DNA of 64,000 nt, taken from the NCBI GenBank assembly GCA_050084985.1, contig JBITNC010000001.1, forward strand, positions 125,798,001 through 125,862,000, written 5' to 3'. The notes beneath the pieces were generated by a model, which made no database searches, had not been told where the DNA came from, and saw nothing but the letters and a program-made list of their open reading frames with translations. Positions 24,012-37,910 of the stretch are shown piece by piece. Origin of the DNA: Nageia nagi (lineage: Eukaryota; Pinophyta). A program made the position numbers and the translations under genes. Every line of letters starts with the position of its first letter. Within the stretch, counting starts at the first letter, position 1.

Positions 24012-26470
24012 TGGTTAATACTCATGCTCAAATGGCCCATCAATGGCAATAACTCAATAATGAAAACTATCTAGAAGAATAAAGAAGTCATAGGTCTAGT
24101 AGGAATACTTCAAGAAGAGAAATTACTCAAGAAATAAACATAGTTTATCTAAATCCTATTGATTATGAATTAGATATAGTTATAAAATATTTAATACAAT
24201 TAAGAATCCCTCATTCTTTTCATGCTCATAACCTTCCTTTGAATCTAGATTATTTAAAGGAAGATACACAACCAAATGATGATGTAGAAGAGATTGTATT
24301 GAGAAATATACCCCCTTTATAAACCCATTTAGCTGATATATACTCCAAAGAGGCCCTTTTAGATCTAAGTATGATCATGTTACATTGTATCTTCTGGATG
24401 GACATTTTATTTAATCATATATAAGAAGATATTATTATACCCTTTCCACTATTTCTAGGAAAATAAAGTAATTTGATGATCGAATCTTAGTACACATAGC
24501 TAACCCTATGCTAGAGTTGATAAATCATGGTAGAGTTTATAATAATTCTTGTTACATTTTAAAATCAAATACACCTACTCCTTTTTCAAGCCATAAAACC
24601 CCTAGAAAAATACATTAAGTGAGAAATAACATTGATCCAATAAGGTTTAAATTACAAGGAATACCTCCCTATGTACATAAGAAGGAGAATCCACCTCAAA
24701 ACAATGTACAACACCAACCCAATAATAAATTATTTTGTATAATCTAGGTGTACAACAACAAACTAAACCTGTAGGATTCATTCAACAACCATGGTTAGAA
24801 ATATAACTTGTACTCTATGTACATCAAATTAGGCTACTAATAAGATAATCCAATAAGAAAAATATTCAAATTCAACCTAGATGTAATCAAATTATGGGAA
24901 AGGGAAAGAAAAAACAACCTAGAGCTTAATCCTTATTTCCCTAAGGTCATGGAGTATACAAATATCAAGACCCTTAATTGGCTAAGAGAACATAAGATTC
25001 ACTTAAAAAATGACAAGATAAGCTCAAAGGTATAATTTATGTCCACTTAGAAATAAAGGTCATCACATTATCCTCCTACACCACTACATCAACAACCACC
25101 ACATCAACAACAACAATAATTACCTCCATATGAACCTCCATCACCTTCTCCACCATATTATGGAGTTTACTATGATTCCCAAATACATTTTGAACAAAGC
25201 TATGAATCATTCCCAAGGTATGAAGGAAACATGGATCATAGAAATGAATAATATCCTATGCATCAAGACCAACTAGAAAAAAAGGAATGATATTCAAAAG
25301 AGATTGATGGAAATTGAAAAAGAGTTACATTTACAAAGTAAAAAAAAAGTTTCATATGAAACTATTTACAATGAATCAATTCATCCAAGTGTTCCCAAAA
25401 AGAAAATTCCTTTCAAATTTGAAATTTCAAAAATTGGGCCACTCAAAGGAAAGGAAGATGCTTAAGAACATCTTAGGCAATTTAAGTATTTGAGTTATGT
25501 TATTGCTAATGATGATCCATTAATGTTATGCATCTTTCCCATGACACTTGTTGGATAAATAATGGACTAGTACAATAACTTAACAAAATATAGTATTCAT
25601 TCATATGCATAACTTGTAAATCTATTCTTATGATATTACAACAATTTCAAGATGAATTGGTTACTAATTTCATCTCAAGATGGAGGGTAATTTTGACAAG
25701 CATGCCCTACACTTTACATCAAGAAGAATTGGTAAAAATATTTATTCAAAGTTGTTTAAGGCCTATCACTGGTACCTTATTAATCCAACAACATAAGACC
25801 TTAGAAGAATCTATTTCCTAAGTTGTTATAATCAAAAAGGTCAAAATACAATATGGTGAGATAAAAAGTAAGAAAAAGAAACCTTATGTTAAAAACAAAA
25901 ATCAAATAGAACAAATAAATAAACCATTATCAACCAACAAAGTTTCTATCACCAAAGAAGTAGAAAGAAATCCTCCATAAATTGTGGAAAAACATTTTAG
26001 ACCACCACAAAGTTTACACCTTTTTCAAAAATCTATTTATAATATTTTGAAGAAACTTTGTGATCATCAAGTGATTACATTACTAGAAATAAGACCTAAG
26101 CATCTGATGCTAAAAATAGTAGATGGTATAATGAGAATGAATATTATCATTTCCATCATTAAAAGGATCATGATACATATAAGTGTAAGACTTCATAACA
26201 CAAAATTCAAAACTTGATTGATCAAGGAAAGTTGGAAGTCAAAAATCCCTTAGCTATTCCTAATCAGAATTTGGGAATGTATCAAAATCCTCTTCCTCAA
26301 TATCAGGCTAATAATGTGTCATTACATACCCTTGAGAATTAAGCAATACATAATTGGAGTTATGAAAATTCAACATTTGTAGGGATGGTAAGTATTACCA
26401 CAAGAGCTGAAAGGGTACAAGGAACACAAAATAATATTCTAGACAATCAACCAGATGAGGTTGTTGTACA
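24012..26470 (+). pseudogene. gag pseudogene, 18.9-kb element
   Basis: Capsid precursor of the retrotransposon. The retrotransposon-gag core is clear at 25440-25830: EHLRQFKYLSYVIANDD, FPMTLVG, YNNLTKYSIHSYA and the open frame from 25630 (WRVILTSMPYTLHQEELVKIF). A weak knuckle-like FHH.KDHDTYKCK segment follows near 26150-26190, then NLIDQGKLEV. Upstream (24030-25350) is a variable, Pro/Gln-rich N-terminal part with many stops. Confidence 0.8.
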
Positions 26471-27120
26471 ACCCAATATATCTAGACCTCAACCACTTAA
26501 TGTTTTAGTGAAATGAGCATTACATCAATGATTGAAGAATTCACACATGAAAATGTCTCTGTTTGAATTACTACAACAATCTAAGAATCATAGGGATGTA
26601 ATGAACCAATTATTACAAATAATTGAGTTAGACATAAATGATCCTAAAAGCTTTGTGTATTTTTTAGGAAACATTAAAATAAGTCAAAAAATTATACTAT
26701 TATTTTCTATGATCATGAAGTCAAACAATCAAATGAAACAAGTGGTCAAGATCCTCCCTTGCATATTATAGCTAAAGTGGATGAAAAGGCTTTTAAAAGA
26801 ATATTAATTGATGAATGTTCAATAATAAACATTATTTTAACATCTATTTATAAAAATATGAATCTTTTATTCTTACATATTTACACACCAACCTTGCAAT
26901 TAAAAGTAATTAATGATGCTTTATGTTCAACAATGGGATCTATCTCATTGCCTATCACTATAGGGTCTAAAATAGTGCAAAATAATATTGCAAGTAAATG
27001 AAGGAGAAATAACTCAATATAATATTCTCCTTGGGAGACCTTAGATTATAGATATTTAGTGTGTCCCATAAACTTATCATAATTTTATAAAGTATATTCA
27101 CAAGGGTGTAGTGCATTGTA
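26471..27120 (+). pseudogene. Aspartic protease pseudogene, 18.9-kb element
   Basis: The gag-end box MSLFELLQQSKNHRDVMNQLL (26550-26612) precedes the retroviral-type protease. The active-site loop appears as ILIDECSIINI (about 26800), where the family has D-[SG]-[GS]; Glu-Cys after the aspartate would abolish the usual D-T/S-G. The C-terminal ILLGRPW motif is near 27035. Stops and frameshifts are present. Confidence 0.8.
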
Positions 27121-28499
27121 TACCTGGAGATGAAGATCCCTATTCACATTGTAATAGTGCACACCTATCAAAAGAAGTGGCTTTATCATCCACTCATTAC
27201 TTTACAACATCTATATTACCAGAAAAACCATCAATTGTAGGAGTGGCTAAGAATAATCCTTCCTTAAAATCTTTGAAAGAAGAATGTATTATTAATCAAG
27301 AATTACCCAACACTCAAAAGATTAGTAATGATTCACCATCAAAAATAGAACCAACATCGCAATAAAGAAGTACATGGGAAGAAAGAAAAAAATGTTTGAT
27401 AAGTTAAGTAAAACTTCTTCATCAAAAACATCTTCCCTAGTAGATACACAGTAAAAAGTGATGATTTTCAAGAAAAGGGTAAGTCATCAAACATTTATCC
27501 CATGACCATAAAATTGATAGATTGTGGTATAAGAGAATTTGGAATTGATGATGTTATTTTCAATATTCCTTCTACCAAAGAAGTAGGAAGACCAAGAGAA
27601 TTTCCTAGTGTAGTGGGACAATTGGTGCCATTAGGGAAATTCCCTAATCAAATATTATTTATTTATAAAAGTCCTATAGAATCACCTATGCTTCCTCTAC
27701 CATAACCTCATGAGGGTGTTTTTGTAACTCATTAGAATATTTATCACCTTATGTAAGGTCATTTATCCAAAAACATTTTGATAAATGTCAATTGAAAGGA
27801 AAAGCTTTAGGATGATATGAATAAGGGCATAGATATGCAATCAATATTTATTACCAATTACCTACTGATAAAATAGGATTGGGATACACAAGTAAGAATC
27901 AAAAGGATTAATCTGGTTGCAAACTAGTTGAACTAGAATCGAAAATATTAAAGTTTGAAAAGCCATATAAAAAATTTAGAGGGATAATAAGTCAAGATAA
28001 TATGGAATATGAAATATTATCTTTAGAGAGGTTATTCCCCAATGATGTATCAAGTAATATGATAGAAATTGCAAAAATATTTGATGAAGTTTTAGAAAAG
28101 TTTTCTTTTGATTGGTTTGAAAGTGATGAGTCTAAATCATTAAGTCCAATAAGCTCAAGTAGTTATTCATCATGTTTTTTGGTAGATGAAGATACTGTAA
28201 ACTTCACATTAATTTACAAACAACCTACAATAAGAGAATGTAAAGATATATATACTATATTACAAACCTCATACTTCACTATAAACAATACCTTAGAAGA
28301 TCAACATTTAGGTGAAGATGAAGAATATAACATAAATGATAAAAATTGGATTCTGATACCAAATCATATGGAAGAAGGGTCTCATATGTTAATTGAAGAA
28401 ATAATTGAGGTTGATTTAAGTGATTATCATAATAATCCTAATATCATTCAAATAGGAAAGTCCCTAACTAAAAATGAGAGATGAGAATTCATGTCTATA
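27121..28499 (+). pseudogene. Linker between protease and reverse transcriptase
   Basis: Several plus-strand open pieces (27111-27365, 27502-27705 and 28002-28484, the longest at 160 residues) in the position of the protease-RT linker of Tat elements. The 28002-28484 piece is acidic and holds no domain I recognise. It corresponds in position to 55020-55680 of the inner element, though similarity is weak. Confidence 0.55.
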
Positions 28500-29130
28500 C
28501 TGAAAGAAAAATAAAAAATATTTACGTGTTCATATGTTGATATGCCTAGACTAGATCCTAACTTGATAGTACATAACTTGGGTATTAAAGAAGATGCTAA
28601 ACCGATCAAACAAAAATTATGTAAAAGGACTCCAAAAATAGCATTGATGGTGAAAGAAGAGTTACAAAAACTTTTAGAACTAAGTTCATTCATCCCATTG
28701 ATTATTTCAACAAGACTTCTAATATGGTACTAGTAAAAAAGTCTAATGAAAAGATATATATATGCACACACATTAGAGACTTAGATAAAGCTTTCCCTAA
28801 GGATGAATTCCCACTACCAAATATAGATATTTTGGTTGACTCTACTATCAAACATGAAATGCTATCTCTTATGGATGGATTTTTAAGGTATAACTAGATA
28901 AAAGTAGCATCAAAATATCAACATAAGACAACATTCACAACACCTTGGGGAATATTTTGCTTTAAATTAATGCCCTTTGGTTTAAAAAATATAAGAGCCA
29001 CTTACCAAAGGATGCTAATGTACATTTTCCATGATTACATGCATAATACTATGTAAGATTATGTAGATGATCTATTAGCCAAATCTAAAACTTGAGAGGA
29101 CTATCAAAAGGTACTCATCAAAATATTTGA
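28500..29130 (+). pseudogene. Reverse transcriptase pseudogene, 18.9-kb element
   Basis: Ty3/gypsy reverse transcriptase. In order: NLIVHNLGI and KQKLCKRTPKIALMVKEEL (28560-28660), IRDLDKAFPKDEFPLPNID (28770-28830), LSLMDGFLRY (28865), FTTPWGIFCFKLMPFGLKN (28940-28990), and the catalytic box YVDDLLAKSK near 29060. It keeps the order of the active enzyme but has stops and frameshifts. Confidence 0.88.
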
Positions 29131-30350
29131 TAGATTACTAAAGCATATTATTCAATTAAATCCCAAGAAATATGTTTTTGGGGTAACTTTAGAAAAATTA
29201 TTAGGTTTTATTATTTCCAAATGAGGAATTGAAGTAGATCCAAATAAAATAAAAGTAGTAGTAAATATGCAACCCTCATAAAATATAAAATAATTACAAA
29301 TTTTACAAGGTATGATATAAGTTGTAAGATTTTTTATCTCTTAGCTATCAAATAGGTGTAAACCATTTATTAAATTGTTAAAAAAGGGGATTACATTCCA
29401 TTGGGATAGTGAGCAAGAAGAAGTGTTTTATGAAATAAAATGCTATCTTTTATCACCTCTAGTTTTAGATCCACCTAAAGAAGGGGAACCATTCCTATTA
29501 TATACATCTGCTATGGTTGGATTTGTGAACTATGCTTGCTAAAAAGAATGGAAATAATAAGGAACAAGCTATATATTACCCTAGTCAGACCCTAGTTGGA
29601 TATTAAATCAAATATGTATACTTGGAAAAATTATGTTTGGCTATGGTTTTCACAACTAACAAATTGAGACATTATATGTTAAATTGTACTACATACATAA
29701 TCACTAAAGTAGATCCTTTGAAGTGCATGATGAATAAAACCTACCAAAATGCAAGAACATCTAAATGGATCATGCATTTAACTAAATTTAACTTGCAATT
29801 GATAATTAAAAATTCAATCAAAGGTCAAGTCATAGTTGATTATATTGCAGATGCACCATTATCCAATGATAAACCACTCATCATTGAATTACTAGATGAA
29901 TATATTTTTCAATTAGATGAGATGGAAGTCCATGTTTAACCTGAAGAAGATTGGGATATGGTGACATATTTTTATGGATCAAGATGCAAAAATAGTAAAG
30001 GTGTTGGTGTTGTATTTATCACACATCAAGGAGTTCCTATACATTACTCTTTTAAACTTAATTTTCTGTGTATGAATAACAATGATGAGTATGAAGCTCT
30101 AATACTAGCCATAAAGACAAATGTGAATTTAAAATTGAAAAGAGTTATATTCATTGGTAACTTATTGCTAGTCATAAACTAGGTTAAAGGAATCTTTTAA
30201 TGTAAAGAACCTATACTATAAAAGTACAAAAAATTATTAGATAATCTACTACTATCATTTAAAAACTATGACTTAGAAGTATCACCAAGGTCAACCAATA
30301 GATTTGTTAATGCCATGGCTTCAATTGGATCCTTGATACCTAAAAACCCC
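29131..30350 (+). pseudogene. Degenerate RNase H and second RNase H, 18.9-kb element
   Basis: RT connection/thumb with LGFIISK (29200), then the first RNase H region, including the open frame 29622-29939 (LEKLCLAMVFTTNKLRHYML, TKVDPLK, GQVIVDYIADAP). A second RNase H starts at 29958 (VTYFYGSRCKNSKGVGVVF, then NNDEYEALILAIK at 30080) and ends with a RFVNAMAS motif near 30310. Two successive RNase H domains are the diagnostic feature of the Tat group of Ty3/gypsy. Confidence 0.85.
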
Positions 30351-31740
30351 ATCAATAAACTATTCACATTGAGATAGTCTAAATTACTCAATCCTCATTG
30401 TAAATAGATGGAGTAGAACATGTAGATCTTGATATCATAATGTAAGACAAGAATTTATGGCATATCCAAATAGTGAAATTCTTAAGAGATGGAATACTAC
30501 CTATCAATTTAACAAAGTCAACCAATAAAGCATTTAAATTAAAAGCTTCTCATTTTTATATGCTAGGGGATGTCCTATGTCATAAAGGTTTTGATGGGAT
30601 ATTGCTCAAATGCTTAGAATGGGTGGATTCATAAATTGAAATTTCATGTGCACATGAAAAAATATGCAGAGGACATTTTAGTAGCCCTACAATAACAAAA
30701 TGACTAATTTTTTATGGGATATTATTTTCCCACCATAGAGAATGATTGTACAGAATATGTTCAAAAATATTTTAAATGCCAATAACATTTAAATTTATTT
30801 AATCAACCATCACAAGAATTACAATCCATGTAATCATTATGGCCATTTTCAAGGTTGGTATTGTATGTGATAGGCCAAATATCTCCTATTTTTTAAGGAG
30901 GTCATAAATTTATAATAAAAAACCCATGAAATACTTTATTAAATGGGTTGAAGCTATTCCTATGATCTAAATGAAAGGACCAAAGATAGAAAAATTCATA
31001 GAACATCATATCATTTATCATTTTGGAATTCCTACTCAAATTATATTAATAATGGAAAGCATTTTAAAAATAAAGAAGTATTAGCCTTATGTAAAGGATA
31101 TCACATTTGAATAAGTTTTTCAACACCATATTACCCCTAAAGAAATGTACAAGCTTATGCTACGAATAAAACCATTCATAGTATTCTACTTAAAATAGTT
31201 GATAATTCTCATATAGATTGGTATGCAATAATTCCATATTCTTTATGGGCTTATCATACTAGCATTAAAACTCCTATAGGGGCAAACCCATTTTCTTTAG
31301 TTTATGGGGTAGAACTAGTATTACCTCTAGAAATAGAAATCCCATCTTTGTGAATTGCTCTATAAGATTATATAATAGATGAGGTATCTTGTCATAAAGG
31401 TTAGATCAGTTGTTGCTTCTAGATAAGCAAAGAGTTAATGCATTAGAACACATCTTACTTATCAAAGTTACATTAAATGAACCTTTGATAAAAAAGTTAA
31501 AATTCATGAATTTAATATAGGAGACCTAGTATTAAAGGAAAACTAGAAAACTTCATGAATGGAGAGGCAACTTTGACACAAATTTGCTCCTAGTTGGTTA
31601 GGATCTTACATTGTTAATAGAAAATTTGGATTAGGAGCATATCATTTAGCTGATTTGGAAGGTAATGAAGAGCATGAACCAATAAATATCATGCATATTC
31701 ATCCCTTTTATAGTTATAATTGCTTTTGTTATTTATGTAT
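30351..31740 (+). pseudogene. Integrase pseudogene, 18.9-kb element
   Basis: Recognisable core: MKYFIKWVEAIPM near 30935, then EFIEHHIIYHFGIPTQ-like sequence (30990-31040), NGKHFKNKEV (about 31055, with a small deletion where the second catalytic aspartate should be), then Q..AYATNK-like and WYAIIPYSLWAYHTS-like sequence (31145-31260). The C-terminal segment is RKFGLGAYHLADLEGNEEHEPINIMHI (31620-31700, broken here into visible parts). No chromodomain is seen, as expected for Tat elements. Confidence 0.8.
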
Positions 31741-34260
31741 ATATTGTAAATATTTAGATAAAAAAGAATAAAAATCCTACAATTAACTAATAAAAATGAA
31801 TGGATTTAACAAATGATGATTAAGAGAATAAAGAATATTCACATGCCACTAGAAAGAAAAAGAATAAGGCAAGGACCATGGCTTGAAAAGTATAGATATT
31901 TTGGAGATAGAGCCATATCTAGACTCACTACATTTACATTCCTAGGAGCATGGAATATTCTTTGATTACCTATTAACATACAGAGGAATCTAGCCTTGTG
32001 CCACTATCCAAGTACATTTGATGGTTGGAAAATTTGTGTTAAAGGAGAAAATATTAAAATTTATCTAGGTAAAGCCATGTATTTGCTAAGATTATTGTCA
32101 TTACTATAAGCAAGTATAGAAAATAAATTTACTATGCTTGTATTAGCATACTACAACATCTAAACTTATTCTTGATTATACTTTTAATGATTGGGTTTTA
32201 GATGTTACATCCCAATATCCATGAAGTTTACATCAATTATGACTTGGATGAATTAGCTTGTGGGAGATTTGGGTCATCAGAAGTTAATATATGATTTTTC
32301 TCCCTCATTTGTACTCAGACCTAGGAAATAAAAAAAAGTTAAAAGAAATATCAATAAATGATTTTCCCAAATAAATTCAAGATTCATATCCCCATCACCT
32401 TCTAATTATCATGAAAAAATAGTGATGATCAAAAGGATAGAAATTTCTAAACAAGAACATTTCCATCTCGATTGCATTAGCAAAGTTTCATTGATAGATA
32501 TAAAGGAGATGTTTATATGCAATTACTTAGAAAAACTCCTCATGGGCTCATGGTATATTTCTTTGATTTACCTAAAAAAGTGCAATTAGAAATAGCCAAT
32601 AAACTCTTTGAAACACGTGCATCAAATGCATGGAAAATAAAAATAAGTGGCTTCAAGGTAGCTATTGAAATTAAAGCAAAAGAAATGTGGATGGAATAAG
32701 AATATGAAATGAGTTTAATACAATGGTTCCATATGCATTGGCCTACGATAAACCTAAGATTATTGTATATTGCATTGAAGATGTTCACATCAAATTTATG
32801 AGTTACCCTCTTATTTTAACTTTAGTCATTTCTAATCGAGTATTATCATATTTTACATCATATTTTCCAAAAAATGAGGTTGGATATGATTATGGTTTAT
32901 TGTTTAGTAATAATTGTTATTCAAACAATCCCTTGAATGTGAAAATATAATTTGAATGAATTAACCAACATATAAATAAAATAAAACAAATAAATATATT
33001 AGAAAAGTACATTGTTCCAACATCATTGATAATAAGATTTTTGGTGTTTTTGTACGGAGCCTCATTCTATACTTTTCACCTGGACTTCTCCATTATCACT
33101 AATTCCACTACCTCCTATTTTTTTGCATCCTACATACATACTTTCCTTTTTGGTACTTCCTAAAGTACATGCTAAAGTGTTTACTTCATCCATAGAATTC
33201 AAGAGAGTCAATAGGAAGTTTAAACCTCAACCACTAATCCTACCCTCCATTTCATATCCCATTTATTCCCAACCATCCATTATAGGAGAAGATCCTACTC
33301 ACATTTGATTGGAGCATGGACATTAGGTTATTCGTAGGAAAGCTATTTTCCATCATCATTCAAAGGTTGTGAATCATATTATATTGTAAAAAAATCATGA
33401 AAAGAAAATAAAAATACTATAAAAATAAAAAACACAAAAATAAAATAATAAATAAAAACAACAAAATATATAATAAAAAAATTATGTTATGTACATATGT
33501 GTGTATGTTGTATGTATTTCTTTATCTTTGCATACTTATTAATTATTCTCATGCAAATAAAAGCTTTATATGTCTCATGTCTTTAGGAAACCTCATGTAA
33601 CTTCTAAAATTTGCATATGATATTATAGGTGGTTGATTGCATTATAAAATACTAAGTATCATGAGTCATCCCCATTGTGTTTCCAAAACTACCAATTAAG
33701 AGGTATTTTATCCATATCATATTCCACCTACTCCTTTGGAATTATCCTCCCTTCACATTTCACATTCACCATGTGCATTCCCAAGTGAGCATGTAGAGAA
33801 TCAAGTCCAACCATCAAAATTAGATGCAGATCACTTTTATGAGTTACTTGAGGGTGTTCAACACAAAATTTTATCCTTTATGGTATTGAAAATTCTATTG
33901 GATAGGTATGAATGTGCTTATAATGCTATGAAATATTTCTTCTAGGTATACCTCTATCTTAACCATAAATCATGTTGGGGATCTTACCTAATTTGTAACA
34001 AACCTGATGAAGAATTTCTGCCCAACCTCATTTGCATACTTTCTAGACCAAATTTCATATGGAGGATTATGATTAATGCTGATTTCAAGCCATTTGTCTA
34101 TAGATTCATTAAACTATGTGGACCACAGTGCTTACACCCTCATGAGTCTTTTGATGAGCTCACCATGGTCCATATAATATTCATGAATGTTTTTTTATTA
34201 GGATTTCATATTTTTGTGTATGTCACTCATCATGCCACATACTGATTGTTGACCATGTCA
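31741..34260 (+). other. Post-pol region with plus-strand coding-like remains
   Basis: Downstream of integrase, stretches look protein-coding in plus: 31870-32050 (GPWLEKYRYFGDRAISRL), 32517-32699 (GLMVYFFDLPKKVQLEIANK), 33123-33308, and 33736-34200 (DADHFYELLEG, then KSCWGSYLICNKPDEEF). Frames are broken and I recognise no family. Extra ORFs after pol are known in Tat/Athila elements. An A-rich run lies at 33400-33483. Confidence 0.5.
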
Positions 34261-36099
34261 TTTGTACTCATTTTCATTTCCACTCCATCACCCACAAGGA
34301 GCTATGATAAACCATCACTCAACTAGGGATCCATTATGTATAGATAGAAGACATTGATTAAAATCAAAAAATTATAAAAATCCAAAAATATATTTATATA
34401 TACTCAAAAAATTATTTCTGAAGCATCTTGGCTATTGGATGCATTTCCCTATGTGTTTATACCATTGTGTTCACTTTGTTTATTTTAACATCATTGTGAA
34501 GCTATTAAATGTGAAGAATGATGATCATAGTAACCTACCAAAATAAGTATGTAAACATCATACAAATCCACCCATATATTGTTCATATATATAGTTGTAC
34601 ATATAAATAAGTAGTTTATAGGTATAATATTCATACCCTATTTTGTCAAAACATCTTTTGCAAGGTTCCTAAAAATCTAGATGATAAACAAACATGATCT
34701 TGTATACTATCAAGATATTGTGAAATCATACACTTTCACATTATAAATCTCAAAACAATAAAACATTTGATGTTCATTGATCACACTTTTGAGTGATTAT
34801 TTGTCATATTATTTCTCTTCATCTTGAACCTAAGAGGTAGGATAAAAAAAGAGGACAAAAGAAATAAGAAAAAATAAAAGTAGAATTCTTGGGTGATTAC
34901 AAATCCTTTATCAAGGCTATGGATGCTTGATTGGAAATAGAGCAAGGTTGTGATGGGATATAGGGGTTAATCTCCATCAGGGCTATGAACACCTATGTGG
35001 TAGTGAGGTATACCTTACAGAGAGCTGACATGTCCAACCTTTGAGATGGACCTCTGGATGTTTCACATAGACAAATTAGCTTATATAGTTTATGCTCTTA
35101 AAACATTAAATTAGATAATGTTAAGAGAATAAAATGAATATCATTGCACATACATGAGTTCATAATAAACTTAAGTGTATTATAACTTTGTTTTATATCA
35201 TCCTTTGTAGAAGAAATTAAAATGGAATATTATTTGATGAAGTTAGTATGAAAATACTACTTATTACACTCCTTTATTATATTATATGTCCACCTCATTC
35301 CATAATATTTATATCTTATTATTATAATTTTGGTATACTAACTAAATTATCATGTTTAAACATCTAAATAGTTATGCCATCCATTTATATTCATTTATTC
35401 ATGTGTATACATTCATAGTATTATACATTCATACATCCATCCATGTGTTTCATACCAATTTACATACATACATCATCCCATTTGTATAAATAGACAAGAA
35501 AAATGGAAAATGATGTTATCTATTTCCATATTATTACAAATAAAATATTTTACAAAATTCAAAGATAATTATAATGTGCTAAAATCAAGTTAAAAGATCA
35601 CACTATGTTAAAACCATATATAAAAGTAGCCAAGAATAGAAAATGATGGTATCTAATTTTGTACTCCTAAAAATAAAATACTATCCTACACATAGCAATT
35701 TCATATAAATAAAATAACTCATTTCATATATTATACATTCATCCATAGTGTCACAATATTGATTTATGAAAACACACATCAAATACTAAGCTAAACATCT
35801 TACCAAAATATGAAATTAAATATTTATAAGTTAATATGTCAACACTTGACACATGCATATAAAAATATATATCATCAATTTCTATACATCATAAACATAA
35901 TATCAAAACATGTATAAAACATCATCAGCATATCATCATTATCCTCAAAAATAGTCATGAAAGCTCCATTGATAAAAAATAATAAGACATGTCCATCTAT
36001 GAAACTAGACATACCCCCATGATCTCAAATAATAGTTAAGAACATTATCACTATCAAATCTTATCATATGAATGTCTAGCATGAAATAACATGATAACA
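34261..36099. other. AT-rich non-coding part of the 18.9-kb element
   Basis: I see no gene. Simple CATACAT/ATCCATC-type stretches occur around 35385-35480, and a more GC-balanced stretch lies at 34890-35070 with no clear frame. Confidence 0.45.
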
Positions 36100-37910
36100 A
36101 CATAATATCACCCCACTGGGGCATCCTCATGAGAGTTACCCTTCCTCTATCATGACCACTAGTCTCTCTTATACCTCAACTTGGATGTGTAATCCCTACT
36201 GAACCACTAGGAATTAGGTCATGTGTCACTCTATTTAGCTCGAAATATCTAATAGGAAAATGAGATTATACCCCTACAATCACACTCCTACTATGAGATA
36301 ATGTTGGTTTAGTTGGTCTACCTTCAGTACTAGTCATCCTCTATGCACCATTAGCTATAGCCTAGGTAATGTGCTGATATCCACTAGAATATAACACCTT
36401 GAAGGAAGGAGATAATGTATGCTAATAGAAAAAGCTAATACATCAATCAATCAAGTAGCCATAATGCTCATGTAATAGTCCCTATAGTGATAAATGGATC
36501 TCATAAAAGATGAGGAATGATTATCAACCCTTGTAGAAGTACTAACTTCCCTAACCTTTTATTTCTAGAATTCTAAACCATGGTTTGAGCCTCATCTCTC
36601 TCCCTCCTATAGTTAGGCGTAAGTTAACTTGAGCTAAGTGGAATCACATCTCATAAATATCCTCCAATAAAGTTTCAACACTAGGACCTAGGGAGGAGGT
36701 ACATCCTCCTCTCTAACATTAGCCTCCTCACCCTGTATAGCCTCCTCTCCCTTTGTGACCTCCTTAAGAACATCTATGGTAGGCTCCATCTTCACCTCCT
36801 CTATTTCTCTAGCCTTAGCACTAGGATCCTCCACTCTCTGATGCACCCTACATTACTACTCCTCCTCATCCCTCTCTAGCTTGACTTGCCACCATGTAGC
36901 AAATGCCTCAGTGACTCCTATGTCATCTTTGACTAACTCCTCCTCTAGTGCCTCCTCCTTTGTAAGATCAAGTTCAACATATACCAATGGATGAACCCCC
37001 TTGATAGAATGATACCATCTTTATGAAATTGCATAGGAGTTGGAGGAACATCCTGTACTAGAGCAAATTATTATCTAACATGGTCAAACTAGAAGTACTC
37101 AAGAAACTTTATCCATCACCACTCAGCACCTACTCTTGTTGGATGCCATTCAACTAAATCTAAAGCTCATACCATACTAGATATGAGTAGTAAGGATGAA
37201 ATTGTACATGATCAAGCACTAGCTATGATGTCATTGTGCTATAATAACCAATGTCTGAATGCATACAATCAATGAGATGAACATAAAAATCATCCCTCCA
37301 CCTTATGACACCTACTAGATACATAGTATGTGTATCAAAGTTTGGAACTAGAAGTCCTAGAGGGAGAGGCATAAAAATATGCTCATAGGCCCAAGCATGA
37401 AAAGTGATAGTCATAAACAATGAAGATATATGATTCTAAGAAGAGAAAAATAGCTCTTGTAGACCTGTACCAATAGAGTGGGAGCACATGCATAAACGGT
37501 ATCATGCTACATCATGTTAATGAAAATGGGTAACAAGGATAAATAAAACCTACCATTACTTATGTTTGAAATGGCATAAAACTCTATTATACCCATAAGA
37601 TAATAAGGTCTAATAGCCCCCTATCAATAATCCTTTCAATAATAATAGTAGGGAATCGCTCCTGAACTGATCTCTGAGAGCATAGTATCAACACTCTCCT
37701 CCCCATACAAATAATAAATCACTAATAAAACTAACTTTCTATCCATAGAAAAATGAATCCTATGAATATGAAAGGTAAATGATACATATGATGAATGTCC
37801 TCCATCATAATCATCATCTCTCTTGTTGAGAGATGGAAGGTACAAGTAGTAGAGTTCCACCTCTCTACCAAAGCTACTAGGAGGGGATACTCCTAGTGAA
37901 TACAAACCAT
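36100..37910 (-). pseudogene. Antisense gene remnant inside the 18.9-kb element
   Basis: A coding-like tract read against the direction of gag-pol. From 37905 downward: an N-terminal open piece of about 89 residues (SFGREVELYYLYLPSLNKRD), then a piece at 37420-37223 (VGVIRWRDDFYVHLIDCMHS), then PYYSYLVWYEL (about 37190), GAEWWWIKFLEYF (37120-37080), ALVQDVPPTPMQFHKDGI (37060-37010), and a Glu-rich acidic tail (EVKMEPTIDVLKEV, then EEAIQGEEANVREED, 36800-36690). Several frameshifts and stops separate these. Antisense ORFs between pol and the 3' LTR are known in Grande-like and other Tat elements; I infer a related gene but cannot name its function. Confidence 0.65.

Noticed and set aside
31620-31740. 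Chromodomain at the integrase C-terminus
   Set aside because: The C-terminal segment resembles the ordinary GAY-L tail of Tat integrases; no aromatic-cage pattern is visible.
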